Assembly (NCBI RefSeq): GCF_002278135.3
Contig: NZ_CP029425.2
Coordinates: forward strand, 2,270,001-2,334,000
From: Bradyrhizobium ottawaense
Lineage (GTDB): Bacteria; Pseudomonadota; Alphaproteobacteria; Rhizobiales; Xanthobacteraceae
DNA length: 64,000 nt
Reading direction: 5' to 3'
Below the pieces are notes generated by a model. It was not told the DNA's origin. It was given only the letters and a program-made list of their open reading frames with translations, and did not search any database. Positions 25,649 to 35,861 of the stretch are shown here, piece after piece; the first letter of the stretch is position 1, and every line of letters begins with the position of its first letter. The translations under genes were made by a program, and so were the position numbers.

Positions 25649-26179
25649 TCAGCTCACCTCACGACCAATCCACGCCGCCAACTCGCGCCACGGCTCCAGA
25701 GTCCAACTCCCCGACGCAGCACCGGACGGCGAGGGCAGCACAAAAATCTCCGGCAAGCTTGCATCGCGCGGCTGCCGCCCCAGCGAAATCGCAGCCGATG
25801 CCCTGCCGTAAAACAAGCTCGCCGCCTTCTTGCTGGTGAACGCAATCGTCCGCGGCCGATACTTGTCCATCTTCGCCCTGAAGCCTGATACGTCGATCGT
25901 CTCCGCCGCGATCTGGTGATCCATCCCGGCGCCCGACTTGGAGAGATCGGTGAAGCCGATGCCGAGCGCGATCAGCGATGCGAACTCGCTTGGCTGATAC
26001 CGCCGCGGCGTGATCCCGGCCTCATGGATCGCGCGCCAGAAGCGGTTGCCGGGATGGGCGTAGTAGTGCCCGACCGCGGCCGAGCGCGTCGAGGCGGCGG
26101 TGCCGACGAAGACGAGACGGAGGTTGGGGCGGAGTTGGTCGGGGAGGCGGTGGGGGGGTGCGTTCGACACGTCAGACAT
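25649..26179 (-). CDS. mug: Mismatch-specific (G/U or G/T) DNA glycosylase, Mug/TDG type
   Basis: A 176-residue member of the Mug/thymine-DNA glycosylase branch of the uracil-DNA glycosylase superfamily, which removes uracil or thymine from G mismatches. Motif 1 is FVGTAAS rather than the GINPG of E. coli Mug, followed by HYYAHPGNRFWRA, which is highly typical. Motif 2 is LPSPSGA in the position of NPSG. The change in motif 1 suggests a subfamily with altered catalysis or substrate (hypoxanthine glycosylases carry related changes). The ATG at 26179 is the best start. It ends after a family D repeat. Confidence 0.88.
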   Translation of the reverse strand: MSDVSNAPPHRLPDQLRPNLRLVFVGTAASTRSAAVGHYYAHPGNRFWRAIHEAGITPRRYQPSEFASLIALGIGFTDLSKSGAGMDHQIAAETIDVSGFRAKMDKYRPRTIAFTSKKAASLFYGRASAAISLGRQPRDASLPEIFVLPSPSGAASGSWTLEPWRELAAWIGREVS

Positions 26180-26187
26180 CCGCGGCT

Positions 26188-26217
26188 GTAGCTCGCATGA
26201 GGGAAGAGATATGCGGG
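26188..26217 (+). repeat. 30-base REP-like hairpin (copy 2)
   Basis: GTAGCTCGCATG, AGGGAAGAGA, TATGCGGG: a diverged copy of the hairpin at 21243-21272. It lies exactly between the divergent mug gene and the compositionally odd gene starting at 26224, so it marks the left edge of that gene. Confidence 0.7.
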
Positions 26218-26223
26218 ACGACA

Positions 26224-26730
26224 ATGACCTCGGATGTCGCTACTCTTATCCGAGCTAAGCTTGCTAGCGGTGAATTTGAGATGGCGATTGGTTTCACCCA
26301 ACACCTTGATTTTAGCCCCATCATTGGATGGGAGCTCTATCAAGTGACGATCGACAAGTATCATATTATGTTTTGGTTCGAGAATGAGCATGCTTTGCTG
26401 AATGTGGCGGACCGTCTCTCATTCAAGTCCTCCGATGGCGCAGTCGATTTCTCTTACGATATCTACGGCACTCAAAAATCTCTGAATGTCGATCGCATTC
26501 TGCGGATTAAAGTTGCCGAGGCGCGAATTGTCAGTAAGGACCAGCTCGATTTGGTGTTTGAAAATGGAGACGTTCTGTCGATCTACGATAATCCGGAATT
26601 CAGATCCTGGTGGTTTCTCGGGGGGCGCCAAAACGACCCGATTAAGCACAGGACGAGTTGGTCATTTCAAATCGGGGATCTAGAGTTGGAGGATCTCACG
26701 GAGCAAGAGTACCAAGATCGACGCATCTAA
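26224..26730 (+). CDS. Hypothetical protein (DUF6188-like), atypical low GC
   Basis: A 168-residue protein with no signal peptide. It looks like an all-beta fold with motifs GWELYQVTIDKYHIMFWFEN, KSLNVDRILRIKV, and ENGDVLSIYDNPEFRSWWF. The pattern reminds me of DUF6188-type proteins that accompany polymorphic toxin or immunity loci, but this is by eye only. Its GC is near 50 percent and it uses codons such as ATT, GAT, TTT and AAA far more than its neighbours. This points to recent acquisition. It is bounded on the left by a REP-like hairpin at 26188-26217. It reads as intact. The ATG at 26224 lacks a strong ribosome site. Confidence 0.7.
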   Translation: MTSDVATLIRAKLASGEFEMAIGFTQHLDFSPIIGWELYQVTIDKYHIMFWFENEHALLNVADRLSFKSSDGAVDFSYDIYGTQKSLNVDRILRIKVAEARIVSKDQLDLVFENGDVLSIYDNPEFRSWWFLGGRQNDPIKHRTSWSFQIGDLELEDLTEQEYQDRRI

Positions 26731-26807
26731 CGAGTCTCAAACTCTCTAACTCTGATACCGGACCCTTGCTCTCCAGTGCGCCGTTGGATCGTTCTGTGCC
26801 AAATGAA

Positions 26808-26833
26808 AGAGGCCAGGCTTTCGCCCGGCCTCT
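26808..26833. terminator. Hairpin terminator between convergent genes
   Basis: AGAGGCC-A-GGC stem with TTTC loop and GCC-C-GGCCTCT arm; ten pairs with one mismatch. It lies between the atypical gene and thiC, which converge here, and is 62 bases past the thiC stop. Confidence 0.75.
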
Positions 26834-26894
26834 ACGCGTCCGCGGATTACCGGATCGGCTTCCAGCGAAATTATGGGAGCGTGGCGGCTTTCCC

Positions 26895-28968
<2,074 letters not shown>

Positions 28969-28994
28969 CGGAGTGTGTGGAGAGAGCGTGCGCA

Positions 28995-29603
28995 TCACGC
29001 AGCCTCCGCGGACAGGCCGAGCCACTGCCGCACGCGGGCATCGGGGTCAGCGTTTTGCGTGACGTCGCTGACCACCGCGATGGAATCCGCGCCCGCCGCA
29101 AAGATCTCCGCGGCTTGCTCGAACTTGATGCCGCCGATCGCGACCAGCGGAATGCTGCCGATGCGCTTCTTCCACTCCGTGATCTTCGGAATGCCCTGCG
29201 GCTCGAAACGCATCGATTTGAGCGTGGTGAAGAAGATCGGGCCCAGCGCGACGTAGTCGGGCTTTGCCTTGAGTGCGGTTTCAAGCTCGGCATCGTCATG
29301 GGTGGAGATGCCGAGCGAGAGGCCCGCCTCGCGGATGGACTTGAGGTCGGCTTCCGCCAGATCCTCCTGACCGAGATGCAGGTACTTCGCGCCGGCGACG
29401 ACGGCGGCGCGCCAATAGTCGTTCACGACCAGCTTGGCTTGCGTGTCCTTGGTGATCCCCAGCGCGTCGGTGACGATCTGCAGCGCGTCGGCGTCGTTGA
29501 GCTCCTTGGCGCGCAGCTGGATGGTGCCGACGCCAAGCTTTGTCAGCCGCTCGACCCATTTGAGGCTGTCGACGACGGGATAAAATCGATCAGGATACGG
29601 CAT
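28995..29603 (-). CDS. thiE: Thiamine phosphate synthase ThiE
   Basis: A 202-residue TIM-barrel enzyme that joins hydroxymethylpyrimidine pyrophosphate and thiazole phosphate to thiamine phosphate. Recognised motifs: [59 protein letters not shown], and the late [15 protein letters not shown] with [11 protein letters not shown]. The NDYW sequence replaces the more common NDR-V/D, as in the alphaproteobacterial subgroup. The ATG at 29603 overlaps the end of thiG by 14 bases, which indicates translational coupling. Alternative reading as TenI is unlikely because the catalytic lysine and pyrophosphate-binding residues remain. Confidence 0.93.
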   Translation of the reverse strand: MPYPDRFYPVVDSLKWVERLTKLGVGTIQLRAKELNDADALQIVTDALGITKDTQAKLVVNDYWRAAVVAGAKYLHLGQEDLAEADLKSIREAGLSLGISTHDDAELETALKAKPDYVALGPIFFTTLKSMRFEPQGIPKITEWKKRIGSIPLVAIGGIKFEQAAEIFAAGADSIAVVSDVTQNADPDARVRQWLGLSAEAA

Positions 29604-30372
29604 GCCAGAACGGAGTCCCAACGACAGGGGTGGAGGGGGAGGCGAAGTCGCGGGCGTTCATCAGCCCGGCTTCATAAGCGGTGCGGCCGGCATCACAGCC
29701 GAGGCGGAAGGCTTTTGCCATCGCGACGGGATCGGCGGCTTTTGCAATTGCGGTGTTGAGCAGCACGGCGTCATAGCCGAGCTCGAGCGCCTCGGCCGCG
29801 TGGCTGGGAGCGCCGAGGCCGGCGTCGACCACCAGCGTGATATCGGGCAGGCGCTCGCGCATCAGTTTTAGCGCATCGCGGTTGGTTATGCCCTTGGCGC
29901 TGCCGATGGGAGCCGCCCACGGCATCACCACCTTGCAGCCGGCGTCGACCAGGCGGTTGGCGACCGAGAGATCCTCGGTGCAATAGGGGAACACTTCAAA
30001 GCCGTCCTTGATCAGGAGGCTTGCTGCTTCGACGAGGCCAACGACATCGGGCTGCAGCGTGTCGTTGTCGGCGATGACTTCGAGCTTGATCCAGCTCGTG
30101 CCGAACAATTCGCGGGCGAGCTTTGCCGTGGTCACGGCCTCGCGCACGCTGCGGCATCCCGCGGTGTTCGGCAGCACCGTGACATCGAGCTCCCGGATCA
30201 GATTCCAGAACGCGTCCCCGGTCTTGCCGCCGGCGGATTCGCGCCGCAGCGACACCGTGACGATGTTCGAGCCGGAGGCGCGGATCGCTTCCTGCATGAT
30301 CGCCGGCGAGGGGTAGAGCGCGCTGCCGATCAGCAGGCGGGAGGCGAAAGTCTTGCCGTAGAAGGTCACCAT
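29590..30372 (-). CDS. thiG: Thiazole synthase ThiG
   Basis: A 260-residue TIM-barrel enzyme that forms the thiazole phosphate ring from deoxyxylulose phosphate, the ThiS thiocarboxylate and the glycine imine made by ThiO. The Schiff-base lysine is in [10 protein letters not shown]. Other motifs: [51 protein letters not shown]. Length is standard. The ATG at 30372 is the first in frame. It lies 171 bases downstream of thiS because a family D repeat is inserted in the operon, and its 3' end overlaps thiE. Confidence 0.97.
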   Translation of the reverse strand: MVTFYGKTFASRLLIGSALYPSPAIMQEAIRASGSNIVTVSLRRESAGGKTGDAFWNLIRELDVTVLPNTAGCRSVREAVTTAKLARELFGTSWIKLEVIADNDTLQPDVVGLVEAASLLIKDGFEVFPYCTEDLSVANRLVDAGCKVVMPWAAPIGSAKGITNRDALKLMRERLPDITLVVDAGLGAPSHAAEALELGYDAVLLNTAIAKAADPVAMAKAFRLGCDAGRTAYEAGLMNARDFASPSTPVVGTPFWHAVS

Positions 30373-30398
30373 GTTGACGGTGTCTCCTCAAATGCAGT

Positions 30399-30515
30399 TG
30401 TCATCCCCGCGAAGGCGGGGATCCATACCGCGTGATTTCTCCTGGGGCACGCGGGGAGAGACCGAGCTTCATAACCGCTCCGTGTGGTTATGGGTCCCCG
30501 CGTTCGCGGGGACGA
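30399..30515. repeat. Dispersed palindromic repeat, family D (copy 3), inside the thi operon
   Basis: Left arm TTGTCATCCCCGCGAAGGCGG with GATCCATACCGCGTGATTT, right arm GGTTATGGGTCCCCGCG and TTCGCGGGGACGACG. It interrupts the otherwise overlapping thi genes between thiS and thiG. In the operon mRNA it would fold into a strong structure about 50 bases before thiG. Confidence 0.9.
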
Positions 30516-30543
30516 CGCGAGGATAGAGCGTGCCACCATCACC

Positions 30544-30741
30544 TCACCCTCCCTGCCGCGGCGTGATGATCTCGATCTCGTCGCCGGCCTTCAGTGCCGT
30601 CTCGGCCCAGCGGCTTTTCGGCACGACGTCGTAGTTGAGCGCGATCGCGAAATGCGTGCCCTCGTAGTCGAGCTCCGAGAGCAGCGCATCGACGCTTCCC
30701 GAAGTCACCTCGCGCTGCTCGCCGTTGACGATCAAACGCAT
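30544..30741 (-). CDS. thiS: Sulfur carrier protein ThiS
   Basis: A 65-residue ubiquitin-like protein that carries sulfur as a C-terminal thiocarboxylate for thiazole synthesis. It starts MRLIVNGEQREV and ends in the necessary Gly-Gly (PRQGG). Its ATG at 30741 overlaps the end of thiO by ten bases, so translation is coupled. Length is typical. Confidence 0.96.
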   Translation of the reverse strand: MRLIVNGEQREVTSGSVDALLSELDYEGTHFAIALNYDVVPKSRWAETALKAGDEIEIITPRQGG

Positions 30742-31742
30742 TGCATCACCTCGTTGTCGATCTGGCCGCGCTCGACATAGGCAAGCGTCAGCTCGGCGAG
30801 CGCCGGCGCGATCAGGAAGCCGTGGCGATAGAGGCCGTTGACGGAGATCGTCTTGCCGCGAATGCCGATGCGCGGCAGATTGTCGGGATAGGCGGGACGA
30901 AGCCCGGAGCCGAATTCGACGATGCGGGCTTCGCCGAACGCCGGGTGCACGGCGTAGGCGGCGCCCAAAAGCTCCAGCGCGGAGCGGACGCTGACGCCGG
31001 TGTCCTCGGCCTCGATCGAGGTCGCGCCCAGCATGAACAGATTGTCCTCGCGCGGGATCACGTAGAGCGGCCAGCGCGGATGCATCAGCCGCACCGGGCG
31101 CGCAAGCTGCACTTCGCTGGTCTCGATCAGGATCATCTCGCCCTTGACGCCGCGAAGCTCGCTCTGCTCGTCGCGGGCGCCAAGGCCCCGGCAGTCGATC
31201 ACGATGCCGTCGAGATCCCCGGCTGCGACGTCGCTGGAGAACTTGATGGTGCCGCCGGCGGCGCGGATGCGCTCGTGCAGCTGCGGCAGCACGCGGCGCG
31301 GCTCGACATGGCCCTCGGCCGGGAAGAACAGCGCGTCGCGGAAGCGGCCTTCCAGCGATGGCTCGAGCGCGGCGAGGCCTGAGGCATCGACCCGGCGGTG
31401 GTCCTCGGTCATGCGCGCAAAGCGCTCGAAGTCGCTGCGTTCGCGCGGATGGGCGACGACCAGCGAGCCGTTGAACGGCGTATCGGGCAGCTCGCGCCGC
31501 CAGAGGTCGAGCGAGCGCAGCCCCAGGCGGCTGATGATGGGTTCGGCGACCTCGGCCTCGCAATAGGGCGCGAGCATGCCGCCGGCCCAATGGCTGGTGG
31601 CGTCCGTCATCGCCTCGTCACCGCGCTCGTGCAAGGTCACGGCATGGCCGGCCTGCGCGAACAGCAGGGCTTGCCAGGCACCCGCGATGCCTGCGCCGAT
31701 GATGGATACCGGTGAATCCTGTCGCTTGGTCGTTTGCAACAT
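30732..31742 (-). CDS. thiO: Glycine oxidase ThiO
   Basis: A 336-residue FAD-dependent amine oxidase of the DAO family that oxidises glycine to the imine used by ThiG. The N-terminal dinucleotide-binding motif is SIIGAGIAGAWQA (residues 13-25). SHWAGGMLAPYCEAE is the ThiO-typical FAD-contact motif, and the C-terminal FGSGLRPAYPDNLPRIG matches. The ATG at 31742 lies immediately after the TPP riboswitch, whose 3' strand contains the ribosome site. It is the first gene of the operon. The choice of ThiO implies an aerobic type of thiamine synthesis without ThiH. Confidence 0.94.
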   Translation of the reverse strand: MLQTTKRQDSPVSIIGAGIAGAWQALLFAQAGHAVTLHERGDEAMTDATSHWAGGMLAPYCEAEVAEPIISRLGLRSLDLWRRELPDTPFNGSLVVAHPRERSDFERFARMTEDHRRVDASGLAALEPSLEGRFRDALFFPAEGHVEPRRVLPQLHERIRAAGGTIKFSSDVAAGDLDGIVIDCRGLGARDEQSELRGVKGEMILIETSEVQLARPVRLMHPRWPLYVIPREDNLFMLGATSIEAEDTGVSVRSALELLGAAYAVHPAFGEARIVEFGSGLRPAYPDNLPRIGIRGKTISVNGLYRHGFLIAPALAELTLAYVERGQIDNEVMQCV

Positions 31743-31746
31743 CCCT

Positions 31747-31853
31747 GTCCCTTCGCCGGCATGACCCGGATCAGGTTCAAAGGGTCACCGCGGTCCTGGG
31801 CGGTATTGCCCATTTAGCGGTATCTCAGCTCCTCCTCGGAGCACCCCTCGGAA
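31747..31853 (-). ncRNA. TPP riboswitch (THI element)
   Basis: Read on the minus strand the conserved parts are all present: GGGGTGCTCC, GCTGAGATACCGC (CUGAGAU is the pyrimidine-sensor loop), a variable P3a stem GGGCAATACCGCCC, ACCCTTTGAACCTGATC, and CGGGTCATGCCGGCGAAGGGA. The 3' end runs into AAGGGACAGGGATG, so the Shine-Dalgarno sequence is part of or next to the P1 stem and the thiO start codon follows within a few bases. This points to control of translation initiation by thiamine pyrophosphate rather than a separate terminator. Confidence 0.95.
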
Positions 31854-31912
31854 CGGCTCTAATGTAGGACAGTGGGGCGGGGTGGTCAACGCGTGTTGAC
31901 GGGAACTGCAGC

Positions 31913-32038
31913 CGTGCCCCGGACGCAGCGCATCACGCAGGGGTGCGCTGCTGAGCCGGGGCCCATGCTGATGCAGGGATGCGGGGTCCCGGCTCTGCGC
32001 AGCAACGCTTCGCGTCGCAGCGCGTCCGGGACATGGGA
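31913..32038. repeat. Dispersed palindromic repeat, family A (copy 3)
   Basis: Starts CGTGCCCCGGACGCAGCG and ends GCAGCGCGTCCGGGACATG, with inner GAGCCGGGGCCC / GGGTCCCGGCTC arms. Very close to the copy at 55-192. It fills the gap between the thi riboswitch leader and the convergent 3' end of the SLT transglycosylase gene. Confidence 0.88.
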
Positions 32039-32039
32039 G

Positions 32040-32597
32040 TTATTTCAGCGCCTGCGCCCGCGCGTTGCGGACGCGCTGGGCCAGCTTCTTATGCGGGACG
32101 CTGTCGAACATCGGCTGCGGGTTGCCATTCGGCTCGAGCCAGGGTTGGCCCATATTGCCCATATTGGTAACGCCCATATTGGCGATCTGCACGGTCTCCT
32201 GCCGCTGCCGCTTGGCGGCGTAGTAATAGCCGCCGGCGAAATAACGCACGGCCCGGGCGTGGTCGCCATTGGCGGCGCGATAGGCGCCGGCGAGATATTT
32301 CACGGCATAGGTGAGGTTGGTGTCGGGATCGCGCAGACCGGCGGCGTCGCCGGTGTAGCCGACCCCGCGGGCGGTCGCGAGCTTGATCTGCATCAGCCCG
32401 ATGGTGCCGCCGCGGCCGACGAGGTGTGGCTGGTAGCGGCTCTCGCGCATGATCACGCGATGCACCAGCGCTTCCGGCACGCCGTTGGCGCGGGCATGAG
32501 CCGCGACCATCTCGGCATATTCAGCTTCACCCGCGATTGCGGCCTGCGGCAATGTCAATCCGGCCGCGAGCAGCGCGGCAATGCGTACAATTTTCAT
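32040..32597 (-). CDS. SLT-type lytic transglycosylase
   Basis: A 185-residue exported lytic transglycosylase. Signal peptide 1-22. The SLT domain covers about 28-135 with catalytic Glu52 in VIMRESRY, GRGGTIGLMQIKLATARGVGYTG, and the NLTYAVKYLAGAYR and YFAGGYYYAAK helices. The C-terminal part contains a methionine/asparagine-rich MGVTNMGNMG stretch of no known role. It cleaves peptidoglycan in the periplasm. The ATG at 32597 is the only one before the signal peptide. It stands alone. Confidence 0.93.
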   Translation of the reverse strand: MKIVRIAALLAAGLTLPQAAIAGEAEYAEMVAAHARANGVPEALVHRVIMRESRYQPHLVGRGGTIGLMQIKLATARGVGYTGDAAGLRDPDTNLTYAVKYLAGAYRAANGDHARAVRYFAGGYYYAAKRQRQETVQIANMGVTNMGNMGQPWLEPNGNPQPMFDSVPHKKLAQRVRNARAQALK

Positions 32598-32840
32598 CAG
32601 ATATCCCTGAGGTCCCCTAGAGTGACCTGCGCCCAGTCGTCGTTAGGCCTTCCGAACGCGGCGATGATGTGACCAAACGCCGCCATCGCCCGATTTTGCG
32701 GTGCCGAGCCGCTGTTACGACTCAAAGCTGGCGCAAGAGAGCTTCGGGGGCGGACGACCCCCGCTCGCGGCAGCACGCCTGTCTATTCGCGCGTGCCAGC
32801 GAAAGCGAGTAAGAAGACGCTGCAAATCGGGAGAGGTGCC

Positions 32841-33056
32841 ATGACAAAATCAAACATGGCCAGGCTGTATGCCGGCGACATCCCCAGACAAAACCCCTGT
32901 GCCCAATGCGGCACGCCGATCCCGCAGCCTGACTGGATCGAGCCGGGTGAGGGGCGCGTCTCCTATCTCTGGAATTGCCACGCCTGCAATTATCGTTTCG
33001 AGGCCGTGGCCATCTTCGACGAGACCGCCATCGAGCACCCGCCGCTCGCGGCTTGA
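32841..33056 (+). CDS. Small zinc-ribbon-like protein
   Basis: A 71-residue soluble protein with two cysteine pairs, CAQCG at about residue 20 and CHAC at about 46, the layout of a zinc ribbon. The aromatic sequence YLWNCHACNYRFEAVAIF surrounds the second pair. The ATG at 32841 has a strong GGGAGAGG seven bases upstream. It converges with the histidine kinase gene, whose stop is one base away. Likely binds one zinc ion; partner or nucleic-acid target unknown. Confidence 0.78.
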   Translation: MTKSNMARLYAGDIPRQNPCAQCGTPIPQPDWIEPGEGRVSYLWNCHACNYRFEAVAIFDETAIEHPPLAA

Positions 33057-33057
33057 G

Positions 33058-34380
33058 TCAGGCGGCGAGCCGCGGCTGCTGCCAGAGCGGCAATTGCATC
33101 CGTACGATTAGTCCATGTGGGTTGCGGTCGTGCAGCGACAGCTCGCCGCCATGGGCGAGCGCGATAGCGCGCGCGATCGACAGGCCGAGCCCGAAGCCGG
33201 TGGATTCGTCCATGGTGCGCGCATCGTCGCCGCGCACGAACGGCTCGAGCATCTCCTGCTTGCGCGAATCTGAAATGCCGGGGCCGTCGTCCTCGACGTC
33301 GATGACGAGCGTGGTGCCCGAGATGTCGAGGCGGATCGTCACCTCGGCGCCAAAGCGCACGGCGTTCTCGACCAGGTTGGTGACGCCGCGATGCAGATCG
33401 TCGGGCCGCGCGGCGGCGGTCACGGACGCCGGCCCGTCATAATGCACGACATGGCCCATGTCGCCGAACTGGTCGGCGACGAGCTGGAGCGTGCTGGCGA
33501 TGTCGACCAGAGTGACCGCCTCGACCTTGCGGTCGTTGCGCAGCAGCGACAGCACCGATTCCAGCATCGCGCGCATCTGGTCGAGATCGACCAGCATCCG
33601 CTTGCGGTTGCCCTCGTCCTCGATGAATTCGGCGCGCAGGCGCAGCCGCGTGATCGGCGTGCGCAGATCGTGGCTGATCGCAGCGAGCATCCTGGTGCGA
33701 TCCGACATCAGGCGGGCGATCCGTTCATGCATGCGGTTGAGCGCGCGCGCCACCGAGCGGATCTCTTCCGGGCCGCGCTCCGGCAGCGGCTCCGCCCCGC
33801 CATCGAGGCTGAAATTCTCGGCGGCCTTGGCGAAGGACGACAGCGGAGCCGCCAGCGCGCGCGCCGCCCACAGCCCGAGCACGCTGACGCAGATGAAAGC
33901 CGACATCAGCGCCATCAGCCACGGCGCGCCCCAGAACCATGGCCGCGGCCCGCCCTCGACATGCCCGGCGATCATGGTGCCGTCGGGCAACTCGACGCCG
34001 ACGCGGGATACTGTGCCGTCCGAGGTCAGCTGGACCGCCCGGTAGCCGCGCCCGAGATGACGGCGCATCCCGCGCAGGCGCTGATTGTCGTTCTCCTCGA
34101 CGCTTGCGGTGCCGGGCGCGAGCATTTCGATGCCGAGCTTGGGGAAGGCGCGCGCGAGATCGGCGACGAGGCGCGGACGCTCGCCGGCCTCGGCCGAGCC
34201 GAGCAGCAGCGCGGCATCGGTCAGCTGATGCGCGCCGTCCGGCGGCGTGTCGGGGCGGTCGGGCCGGCTGATCAGGAAGGCGGTGGTGACGACGAGATGG
34301 AGCGCGACGGTCGAAGCCAGCACCAGCGCGGCGATCTGCCCGCCGATCCCCTTGAGGTGGAAGAATCCGAACGGCTTCAT
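33058..34380 (-). CDS. Sensor histidine kinase (OmpR/EnvZ-type partner)
   Basis: A 440-residue inner-membrane sensor kinase. Two membrane helices (about 15-38 and 160-182) flank a periplasmic domain of some 120 residues. A HAMP region follows (residues about 183-235), then HisKA with the phosphorylated His237 in AISHDLRTP, and HATPase_c with the N box NLVENAVRFG, G1 DVEDDGPGIS and G2 GFGLGLSIA. The periplasmic part has no recognised ligand domain. The ATG at 34380 lies 14 bases after the end of its response regulator, so both form an operon with the regulator first. Confidence 0.93.
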   Translation of the reverse strand: MKPFGFFHLKGIGGQIAALVLASTVALHLVVTTAFLISRPDRPDTPPDGAHQLTDAALLLGSAEAGERPRLVADLARAFPKLGIEMLAPGTASVEENDNQRLRGMRRHLGRGYRAVQLTSDGTVSRVGVELPDGTMIAGHVEGGPRPWFWGAPWLMALMSAFICVSVLGLWAARALAAPLSSFAKAAENFSLDGGAEPLPERGPEEIRSVARALNRMHERIARLMSDRTRMLAAISHDLRTPITRLRLRAEFIEDEGNRKRMLVDLDQMRAMLESVLSLLRNDRKVEAVTLVDIASTLQLVADQFGDMGHVVHYDGPASVTAAARPDDLHRGVTNLVENAVRFGAEVTIRLDISGTTLVIDVEDDGPGISDSRKQEMLEPFVRGDDARTMDESTGFGLGLSIARAIALAHGGELSLHDRNPHGLIVRMQLPLWQQPRLAA

Positions 34381-34394
34381 CGTCGGCGCCCGCT

Positions 34395-35180
34395 TCAACT
34401 GCTCAGGGGCGCCGCAACCGCTTCAGTGCTCGCTGCTTGAGGGCTTGCTGCTTGAGGGCCTGCGACCTGCGTTCGCGGCGTGAACAGATAGCCGCCGGAG
34501 CGCACCGTCTTGATGAGGGTGGGATCGGCCGGATTGGGCTCGATCTTGCGGCGGATGCGGCTGACCAGCACGTCGATGGAGCGTTCGAACGATCCGGTGT
34601 TGCGGCCCTGCGTGAGGTCGAGCAGGCTGTCGCGTGACAGCACGCGGCCGGGCCGTTCGCAGAACGTGCGCAGGAGATCGAATTCGGCGCTGGTCACCGC
34701 GACGCGCGCGCCTTCCGGATTGCGCAGCTCGCGCAGCCGCAGGTCGATGTGCCAGCCCTCGAAGGTGAGCGTGCTCGCGCCTTCGATCGAGCTTGCCGCT
34801 TGAGCCGCGGCCTGGCGGCGCAGCACGGCGTTGATGCGGGCGAGCAGCTCGCGCGGGTTGAATGGTTTCGGCAGATAGTCGTCCGCACCCATCTCGAGGC
34901 CGACGATGCGGTCGACGTCTTCGCCGCGCGCGGTCAGCATGATGATCGGCGTCTGCGCCTCGGCACGCACCTTGCGGCACAGGCTGAGGCCGTCCTCGCC
35001 CGGCAGCATGACGTCGAGGATGATGAGGTCGACGCGGTGATCGGCCATGGCGCGCGACATCTCGCGGCCGTCGCTCACGGCGGTGACGTTGCAGGCGTTG
35101 TTGCGCAGGTACTTCGCAATCAACGTCCGGGTTTCGCGGTCGTCTTCGACGACCAGGATGTTGGGATTGGGAATGGCCAT
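34395..35180 (-). CDS. OmpR-family response regulator
   Basis: A 261-residue response regulator. Receiver domain 1-122 with Asp56 as the phosphorylation site (LIILDVMLPGEDG), acidic pair DD at 13-14, and the lysine of PKPFNPREL. The C-terminal winged-helix domain (about 145-240) has SAEFDLLRTFCERPGRVLSRDSLLD and the recognition helix region RSIDVLVSRIRRKIE. A Gln/Ala/Ser-rich tail of about 20 residues is unusual. Its ATG at 35180 follows two rejected upstream starts. Signals and targets are unknown. Confidence 0.95.
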   Translation of the reverse strand: MAIPNPNILVVEDDRETRTLIAKYLRNNACNVTAVSDGREMSRAMADHRVDLIILDVMLPGEDGLSLCRKVRAEAQTPIIMLTARGEDVDRIVGLEMGADDYLPKPFNPRELLARINAVLRRQAAAQAASSIEGASTLTFEGWHIDLRLRELRNPEGARVAVTSAEFDLLRTFCERPGRVLSRDSLLDLTQGRNTGSFERSIDVLVSRIRRKIEPNPADPTLIKTVRSGGYLFTPRTQVAGPQAASPQAASTEAVAAPLSS

Positions 35181-35360
35181 GCGCTTTGTTTGTCCAGGAT
35201 TCGGGCCAAATGGCGAAGATTTTTGTTTCGGATTGTTTCTGGTTGGCTTCCCGCAACAGGCGGCAATCGCGCCGTCGCGAAAGGGCAAGGTCTCGTTAAG
35301 GCCGTTAACCATAGCGTGGCGTGGTCCGCGACGAAACCCCGCAAAATCCAAGGAGCCATC

Positions 35361-35861
35361 ATGACCTCGATTTCGGCGGCCTCCGCCGGCAACCACCAGT
35401 CGCCGCTTCAGCGGCTGCAGCAGGAATTGCAATCGGAAGTGTCCGCCGGCACGATCTCGTCTTCGGACCAGTCGGCGCTCTCGACGGCGCTGACCGACAT
35501 CGACACGGCACTCCAGCAGAGCCGGTCGAGCGACCAGTCCAGCGGCACGCGCCCCTCCAAGGACGAGATGCAATCGAAGATCGACGACCTCATCTCGAAA
35601 GAGGTGTCGAACGGCACGCTGACCTCGGACCAGGCCGAGGAGCTGAAGAACGTGTTTCAGTCCGCCTACAGCTCCTCGGATTCGGCGTCGTCCACGGACT
35701 CGACCAGCAGTACCTCCAGCGACCAGACCACCGCCGAGATCCTCCAGCAGTTCCTGCAGGCGCTGCAGCAGTCGCAATCATCGAGCTCGTCCTACGGCGC
35801 CAACGGCGGCTCGTCCGGCAATTCCGACTTCTCCGCGCTTCTGATCGACTACAAGAGCTGA
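35361..35861 (+). CDS. Ser/Gln-rich hypothetical protein divergent from the two-component system
   Basis: A 166-residue protein with an AAGGAGCC ribosome site before the ATG at 35361. It has no signal peptide. The N-terminal half has two copies of a helical unit: LQSEVSAGTISSSDQSALSTALTDI and ISKEVSNGTLTSDQAEELKNVF, separated by a linker. These look like a repeated helix-loop-helix pair, faintly like EF-hand spacing but without the acidic ligands. The C-terminal half is a serine-rich low-complexity region. It may be a secreted or surface protein using a signal-less route, but this is only inference. Promoter shared with the regulator gene. Confidence 0.75.
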   Translation: MTSISAASAGNHQSPLQRLQQELQSEVSAGTISSSDQSALSTALTDIDTALQQSRSSDQSSGTRPSKDEMQSKIDDLISKEVSNGTLTSDQAEELKNVFQSAYSSSDSASSTDSTSSTSSDQTTAEILQQFLQALQQSQSSSSSYGANGGSSGNSDFSALLIDYKS

